Origin: JBDRLV01 sp043812755
Lineage (GTDB): Bacteria; Patescibacteriota; Patescibacteriia; UBA9934; GWF2-40-263
Reading direction: 5' to 3'
DNA: 9,106 nucleotides
Assembly (NCBI GenBank): GCA_043812755.1
Contig: JBDRLV010000057.1
Span: forward strand, 1-9,106
Below are positions 4,904 through 9,106 of this stretch, piece after piece (position 1 is the first letter of the stretch; every line of letters starts with the position of its first letter). A program made the translations under genes and the position numbers. Under the pieces are notes generated by a model, which was not told the DNA's origin, did no database searches, and saw only the letters and a list, made by a program, of their open reading frames with translations.

Positions 4904-6099
4904 CAGCTCAAGGAAAAACTTTTTGGACTGGCGCTGGTCCTGGTGGTGTAACCCACAAAACAGTTGTAGGACCAGATGGTGTGCCACACGCTCGCAACTG
5001 GCAAAGAACCAGTTTGCGCAGTGGTGATCTGGCTATCGCCATGTCACTCACACCATACGACATCAATGCAGCAATGTTTCCTGAATCACTCACCCCAGCG
5101 CAAGCGCAAGAGACAAGACGAATTCTGGAAACCATGTACCATGAACTCGCCGAACGTCTTGGCGCTCCTCCATTTGACTTTGAACCTGGAATGATTCTCA
5201 ATGTCGCGCACTCAGACACGCACTCAAAGCTGGGGATGCTTGTATCATCAAACCCTGATGGGAGCATGCGCTTACGCATGCTCACAGACAATGGGAAACA
5301 TCTTGCATTGCACCAAGTCCCGCCTGGATTTCGTTTTATTGAAATTCCAGAACACACAGGAGAAGAAGGTCTTGTGATGGCAACCATGCATAACAACCGC
5401 AATGAACTGCATCCTGAAAGCATTGCGTTTGTTACTTCACAAGAAGCCCTGTATGAAATCGCAATGCTCTATGGTCAAGTCCTAAAAAGCAGTAAGCCAA
5501 ATGGCTCAAAGGCAGCTCGAGACCACGTTGAAGACGGAGATCGCAATGCCTTGCGCTTCAAAGCTGCTGTTGACCGCGTTGAAGACGAAGAGATGTTTGG
5601 CCAGCTGGTCACAGAGCTCTGTGATACGCACGTGTGCCAGATTCCACTTTTGCGTGCTGTGAAAAAAGCCTACCAAATCAGAGTGCTGCTGGAATGGATT
5701 GATGACAACTTCATCGAACACCCCAGATGTACTGATGATCGCAGGTTTGAGACACGAAGAGCACAAGTGGTTGACGCAGCAATCGCACGGATGTACGAGG
5801 ACAAAAAAGAGGGTGGGTTGATTGCTAGAAACATAATGTATAACGCGAAATCGTGGTTTGTGCGTATGAGACTCATTGCGCAAGCAAAAGATCCTGACTT
5901 GCTCAAGAGTCTGCTGACCATTCTTCAGGATCCAGATGATGCCCATTACATTCTACTGCTGAAAAACACTCTTCGCAGAACCCTTGGTCAGTCATTTGAC
6001 GCTGAGGCGTGTCGCAATATCCTAAGTGAGCCCAAGCTTACAGACTTCATTCGCAGTGTTGTTGATGAAGTGCTTGATGACAAGCTTCGCTCAGAATAA
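4900..6099 (+). CDS. Large cytoplasmic protein of unknown function
   Basis: 399 residues. The start is supported by the ATGA overlap with the upstream frame and an AGGG site 9 bases before. The N terminus (8-32) is Gly- and Pro-rich. Residues 64-90 look like an amphipathic helix (AQAQETRRILETMYHELAERL). Residues 96-150 look like a small beta barrel (GMILNVAHSDTHSKLGMLVSS, then RLRMLT and FRFIEIP). From about 177 to the end the protein is predicted all-helical and highly charged. Two related segments, DHVEDGDRN (208-216) and DRVEDEEMF (225-233), stand 17 residues apart and are near-identical in DNA too. No signal peptide, membrane span or catalytic motif is evident, and I recognise no family. 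A scaffold or binding role would suit the charged helices but is only inference. It ends at a strong terminator. Confidence 0.8.
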   Translation: MTAQGKTFWTGAGPGGVTHKTVVGPDGVPHARNWQRTSLRSGDLAIAMSLTPYDINAAMFPESLTPAQAQETRRILETMYHELAERLGAPPFDFEPGMILNVAHSDTHSKLGMLVSSNPDGSMRLRMLTDNGKHLALHQVPPGFRFIEIPEHTGEEGLVMATMHNNRNELHPESIAFVTSQEALYEIAMLYGQVLKSSKPNGSKAARDHVEDGDRNALRFKAAVDRVEDEEMFGQLVTELCDTHVCQIPLLRAVKKAYQIRVLLEWIDDNFIEHPRCTDDRRFETRRAQVVDAAIARMYEDKKEGGLIARNIMYNAKSWFVRMRLIAQAKDPDLLKSLLTILQDPDDAHYILLLKNTLRRTLGQSFDAEACRNILSEPKLTDFIRSVVDEVLDDKLRSE

Positions 6100-6113
6100 C
6101 CGATCTTTAACAC

Positions 6114-6139
6114 ACCACATCTCACGATGTGGTTTTTTT
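6114..6139 (+). terminator. Rho-independent terminator of the 399-residue unknown gene
   Basis: ACCACATC-TCAC-GATGTGGT (6114-6133) and a run of seven T (6133-6139), 14 bases after the stop codon. Confidence 0.92.
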
Positions 6140-6148
6140 GCTCTAAAT

Positions 6149-6186
6149 TTGACACATCTGCCAAAACAATGTATGATATTATCATA
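6149..6186 (+). promoter_or_regulatory. Toxin-antitoxin promoter with overlapping operator palindrome
   Basis: TTGACA (6149-6154), 17 bases, TATGAT (6172-6177). A perfect palindrome, TATGATA-T-TATCATA (6172-6186), covers the -10 and the predicted start near 6184. This is where an autorepressing ribbon-helix-helix antitoxin would be expected to bind. Confidence 0.75.
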
Positions 6187-6200
6187 CTTATTTATCATAT

Positions 6201-6422
6201 ATGACTACTCTATCCATACCTATTCCCCAAAATCTTGAAGCCTTTATCCAAGATATGATTACCAAAGGAGTTGCACCAAACAAAGCCGAGGTTGTTCGTC
6301 AGGCTCTTGTTCGATACGCAGAAGATCAGGCTGTTGAAGCTGTTATGCAATCCATGCGTGAGTATAAAGAAGGTAAAATTTTGAGAGGAGATATTGATGA
6401 ATTGGCAGAACAGATGCCCTAA
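6201..6422 (+). CDS. Ribbon-helix-helix antitoxin, ParD/RelB-like
   Basis: 73 residues. The N terminus LSIPIPQNLEAFIQDMI has the strand then helix of the ribbon-helix-helix DNA-binding fold. A turn (TKGVAPN) and a second helix KAEVVRQALVRYAED follow, as in ParD/CopG-type antitoxins. The remaining 28 residues are charged and would wrap the toxin. Proteins of this kind bind their toxin and, as a complex, repress their own promoter; a 15-bp palindrome lies on the promoter. No ribosome site precedes the ATG, and the predicted leader is about 17 bases. The toxin starts 2 bases after the stop, giving coupled expression. ParD- versus RelB-type naming cannot be settled by eye. Confidence 0.9.
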   Translation: MTTLSIPIPQNLEAFIQDMITKGVAPNKAEVVRQALVRYAEDQAVEAVMQSMREYKEGKILRGDIDELAEQMP

Positions 6423-6424
6423 AT

Positions 6425-6688
6425 ATGGAAGCAACCTTTTCTCCTTCATTTATACGGACATATAAAAAATTACCTTTGAGTCTAAAAAATGAAATAAAAG
6501 AAAAAATTTCTTTATTTTGTAATGAAGAAAACCACAAGATGTTAAAAGTACATAAACTTTCAGGTAAGTTAAAAGAGCAATACAGTTTCAATGTTAACTA
6601 CAAAACAAGGATAGTGTTCTACTATTCAAGAAAAAAACCTAAGGAAGCATTTTTTGTAGCTATCGGAGATCACGATATCTACGACTAA
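6425..6688 (+). CDS. RelE/ParE-superfamily toxin, YafQ-like
   Basis: 87 residues, normal for the family. It starts TFSPSFIRTYKKLPLSLKNEIKEKI, the two-helix opening of RelE-fold toxins. It continues with KVHKLSGKLKEQYSFNVN (41-58), YKTRIVFYY (59-67, R62) and ends AIGDHDIYD (79-87). The KLSG-L segment and the terminal DHDIY are typical of RelE/StbE- and YafQ-type mRNA interferases, which cut ribosome-bound mRNA; H43, R62, H83 and Y86 are candidate active residues. The protein is very Lys-rich, and the gene is AT-richer than its neighbours, which suits a mobile toxin-antitoxin module. Gyrase poisoning as in ParE is the alternative but less favoured, because the C-terminal His-Asp/Tyr motif is retained. 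It is translationally coupled to the antitoxin. Confidence 0.9.
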   Translation: MEATFSPSFIRTYKKLPLSLKNEIKEKISLFCNEENHKMLKVHKLSGKLKEQYSFNVNYKTRIVFYYSRKKPKEAFFVAIGDHDIYD

Positions 6689-6699
6689 TCAAATAATTT

Positions 6700-6728
6700 A
6701 AAAAACAGACTAAGTAAGTCTGTTTTTT
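6700..6728. terminator. Bidirectional terminator after the toxin gene
   Basis: AAAAAACAGACT (6700-6711) pairs with AGTCTGTTTTTT (6717-6728) over a 5-base loop. T-runs follow the hairpin on both strands, so it can end the toxin transcript and any read-through from the convergent kinase gene. Confidence 0.88.
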
Positions 6729-6737
6729 GTTTGTATT

Positions 6738-6762
6738 AAAAATCCCGCACGCAAATGCGGGA
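6738..6762 (-). terminator. Rho-independent terminator of the kinase fusion gene
   Basis: On the minus strand TCCCGCA pairs with TGCGGGA over a 6-base loop (6762-6743) and is followed by TTTTT (6742-6738). It lies 8 bases after the stop codon. Confidence 0.85.
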
Positions 6763-6769
6763 AGTGTAC

Positions 6770-9094
6770 TTATGCTGGAACGCACTCATACACCAAGTGT
6801 TTTTCATTTTCGTGGAGCTCGCTGTGGTCGAATCGGATGCCATAACGCTGGCCATCGATTAGCAAGATCGCAACTGGTTCAAAAAGACCAACCAGAATGA
6901 CTTCGTGCCCTTGCTCACGCAACAAGTTACAAAACTGCTCTTCAGGAAGACTGAATCTTCTAACAACTGTGCGATACAAATCACCATCATGTCTGATGAA
7001 TGCGACCACATTACCCTCAACAAACTCAACTGGCGTGTGGGCGTATTGTTCGCGAAGCTCACCAAATGAAAGCACGCACTCAACACCTGTGGCAGAATAC
7101 TGCTCAAAGGTTTCGCGATCGCCATCGCGAACAGCCTTGCGCAAAATCTCGCCCCAGGAAAGATCATTGTAATCCTGACCTTGCTCACCAAAGACTGCCT
7201 TTTGGTCAATCAGTGGCACTGACAAAAGCTCAGCAGCTGTAGGATTGCTTGATGCAATCGCAATCACATTCTCACGCCCAGGCATCACAGCAAAGTGCAT
7301 GCGATGCTCTTGGTCAGTGCGGAAAAATGGAGTGAGCATGATTGTGAAGTCATCAAGCGTGTAACCACGTGCAAACAATGACTGCGCAACCATCTTAGCC
7401 ACAAGCACTTTTTCGATTGGATCTCTATCAGTGATTGTGTAAGCACGTTGCACAGAAATCAACACATGGTATCCAACATCAAGCAATCGCGAGATATACT
7501 CAATATGTCCCTTGTGAGGAATCCCCATGCGTGCTGGAAACAGCACAGTGTTCTTCTCGCGCTTGCGCTCCATCTTCTTTGCTACTTGCAGAGAAACTGG
7601 GCGCGTGCCTTTCTCAAGACACCTCTCAACATCACGCATTGTTGGGCGATCATCCGGATTCTTACTAAGCATGCTGGCAAGACATTCCAAACGTGGGTCA
7701 TCGTACCTTGCAAATGCTTCTGAGCGAAGCGGCATAAACGCACACGCCATGCCATACTTCAGCAGTTGAGACTCTCGATGCTCAAGATCATCATCAAGCT
7801 CTTTGCAAAGCTCAAACGGATGATTGCCTGTGAGCATCTGATACAACAGCACCCCAAGCGAAAACACGTCGGTTTTCTCACTGGCATGCCCTGTCATTAC
7901 AACCTCAGGGGCAACATAGCGAGGAACAAACGGATATGTTGGAATCTTTGCGCCTTGTCGCTCAACACGCTTTGCAGTACTCAAGTCAAACATTGTGACC
8001 TGTGCACCATCAATCATGACATGCTCAGGGCGCACATCAAGATCAATAACACCACGCGCATGAGCTGCACGAATCGCAATTGCAATCTGCAAAGCAATCC
8101 AAATCGCCTGGTCTTTTTCCAAACTACCTGCCAAGATCTCAGACAATTGCTTGCCAAACAGATACGGCATTTTGAGGAATCGATAACTACCAGCGTTTAC
8201 TACGCCATAGTAGTTTACCCAGCCAGGTGCGCCAGCAAGATGCTCATGCACTCGTGCTTCATCATCAACCAAATCAGCAAACCTGTCACCATGGTATTCA
8301 AGAACCTCCTTGAACACCTTGACAATGCCGTCACTGTCGCGTGCCAAAAACACCCAGCTGCAACGGTTTAGGCCATCACGTCCTTGTTGCAGACAGCGGA
8401 TGTCTTCAATCTGCTGCTGGTCACAAAAGTCAAAAAAACTTTCTGCAGGATCTGATCCGCGATCAGAAGTTGTGTTCATTGGAACCTTTGGCTCCTCAGC
8501 TTGCGAGATTTTACGCAACAAATCAATCCGCTCTGCAGGATACCCAGGAATTTCCACAACTCGCGCAAGCACATTTTCCCAATACTCATTCAGATTGTTG
8601 GGAATCTCTGTATCTCCATACGAACCTGTTACACCATCTTGTGCAAGCTGATGCATCACGCGAAAATCTTCTGGTTTGATGTAGCTAAAGCCAGTATCAG
8701 CATCGCGGTAATATGGAAACCAGAACACACCTTCCAGAAAAAACCATCCCACCATCCAGTGGCAAAACAGCTCACTGCGGTTGTTCACAAATCCAACGCG
8801 ACGAATGTCCATTATAGCTGTGAACTCTTTGTAGAGTTTTAACAGCTGTTGAAGATCAAAAATCTCTTGATACAAATGCGACGCTTCTAACCGTTGTACA
8901 GCAGGAATCCAATGGCGGCCGTTAGCACTAGCACACGCAATATGCGCATAAGCAACAGCCTCATTCTGCTCCATGCCATTGCCATCCCTTGCCATCTCTA
9001 TCAACTCATAAAGCTCTGTTTCGTGCTTTTCTTTTTGTAGGCCTGCAACAGCAGCCATCAAATTTCGCACAGTAGGTTCAAGATATGTTTTCAT
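6770..9094 (-). CDS. Atypical Ser/Thr protein kinase fused to NMN-adenylyltransferase-like domain
   Basis: 774 residues. Residues 1-225 form a helical, Trp/Tyr-rich N-terminal region I do not recognise. A protein-kinase-like domain spans about 232-495: a loose Gly loop (QGRDGLNRCSW, 237-247), VK259 in the ATP-binding strand, DLDVRPEH (351-358) in place of HRDLKPEN, DLS (370-372) in place of DFG, APE (395-397), DVFSLGVLLYQMLTGNHPF (409-427) and RPT (483-485). Catalytic D353 and metal D370 remain, but HRD His, Lys (now Arg) and Asn (now His) are changed, so activity may be altered or lost. About 515-670 is a nucleotidyltransferase fold: FPARMGIPHKGH (519-530) holds the HxGH motif, then SVQRAYTITDRDP and SWGEILRKAVRDGD (646-659), as in archaeal-type NMN adenylyltransferases. 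690-774 is a further beta-rich tail. The enzyme would link NAD metabolism to phosphorylation; this is inferred. AAGGAG lies 6 bases before the ATG; the promoter is beyond the window. Confidence 0.85.
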   Translation of the reverse strand: MKTYLEPTVRNLMAAVAGLQKEKHETELYELIEMARDGNGMEQNEAVAYAHIACASANGRHWIPAVQRLEASHLYQEIFDLQQLLKLYKEFTAIMDIRRVGFVNNRSELFCHWMVGWFFLEGVFWFPYYRDADTGFSYIKPEDFRVMHQLAQDGVTGSYGDTEIPNNLNEYWENVLARVVEIPGYPAERIDLLRKISQAEEPKVPMNTTSDRGSDPAESFFDFCDQQQIEDIRCLQQGRDGLNRCSWVFLARDSDGIVKVFKEVLEYHGDRFADLVDDEARVHEHLAGAPGWVNYYGVVNAGSYRFLKMPYLFGKQLSEILAGSLEKDQAIWIALQIAIAIRAAHARGVIDLDVRPEHVMIDGAQVTMFDLSTAKRVERQGAKIPTYPFVPRYVAPEVVMTGHASEKTDVFSLGVLLYQMLTGNHPFELCKELDDDLEHRESQLLKYGMACAFMPLRSEAFARYDDPRLECLASMLSKNPDDRPTMRDVERCLEKGTRPVSLQVAKKMERKREKNTVLFPARMGIPHKGHIEYISRLLDVGYHVLISVQRAYTITDRDPIEKVLVAKMVAQSLFARGYTLDDFTIMLTPFFRTDQEHRMHFAVMPGRENVIAIASSNPTAAELLSVPLIDQKAVFGEQGQDYNDLSWGEILRKAVRDGDRETFEQYSATGVECVLSFGELREQYAHTPVEFVEGNVVAFIRHDGDLYRTVVRRFSLPEEQFCNLLREQGHEVILVGLFEPVAILLIDGQRYGIRFDHSELHENEKHLVYECVPA

Positions 9095-9106
9095 TGCCTG
9101 CTCCTT

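Noticed and set aside
4908..5423. Minus-strand frame of 171 codons opposite the 399-residue gene
   Set aside because: Antisense shadow with no ribosome site; the plus-strand frame has an ATGA overlap, a terminator and full length.
7766..8371. Plus-strand frame of 201 codons opposite the kinase gene
   Set aside because: It lies antisense inside the kinase domain coding sequence, whose motifs are clear. It is rich in Cys and His in a way typical of antisense reading.
1..9106. tRNA, rRNA, CRISPR array, transposase or phage genes
   Set aside because: No regularly spaced repeats, cloverleaf-like segments or recognisable mobile-element proteins were seen on either strand; a tRNAscan or Rfam search would settle RNA genes.

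Overview
The window reads as a bacterial chromosome fragment of modest GC content that uses the standard code (TGA ends genes). It has clear sigma70-type promoters, strong AGGAGG ribosome sites on some genes, and apparently leaderless starts on others. Taxonomy cannot be fixed from the sequence. Small compact genes, several unrecognisable proteins, an odd kinase-nucleotidyltransferase fusion and a Cys-rich lipoprotein would suit a Patescibacteria/CPR-like or other poorly cultured lineage, but that is only a guess. No rRNA, tRNA, CRISPR array, transposase or phage gene is visible.

Layout. 1-692 (-): 5' part of a degenerate PP2C-like phosphatase gene, with an extended -10 almost touching its start. 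742-825: GC-rich palindromic repeat-like element. 824-1605 (-): promoter, lipoprotein made of two diverged copies of a His/Cys domain, and terminator. 1629-2681 (+): two-gene unit with a DUF1648/SdpI-family membrane protein and a small two-helix membrane protein, closed by a terminator. 2694-3473 (-): SerB-like HAD phosphatase whose last codons run through an 18-bp inverted repeat. 3474-3824: no ordinary gene, but rich in structure: a good minus-strand promoter, an 18-codon reading frame with three consecutive Ser codons, competing antiterminator and terminator hairpins, and then an 18-bp-stem RNA-like element of about 125 bases just before the phosphatase. 3825-4550 (-) and 4702-6099 (+): divergently transcribed genes of unknown function. 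The plus unit starts with a roughly 66-residue protein that appears frameshifted at its third codon and overlaps the 399-residue gene by ATGA. 6149-6728 (+): ParD-like/RelE-like toxin-antitoxin module with a palindrome over its promoter. 6738-9094 (-): 774-residue atypical Ser/Thr kinase fused to an NMN-adenylyltransferase-like domain.

How the genes may work together. The kinase fusion and the degenerate phosphatase lie at opposite ends of the window, so a link between them is only a thought. The strongest regulatory idea is a serine-sensing attenuator in front of the phosphoserine-phosphatase-like gene. The divergent unknown genes share a control region with facing TTGACA boxes. The toxin-antitoxin pair is self-contained.
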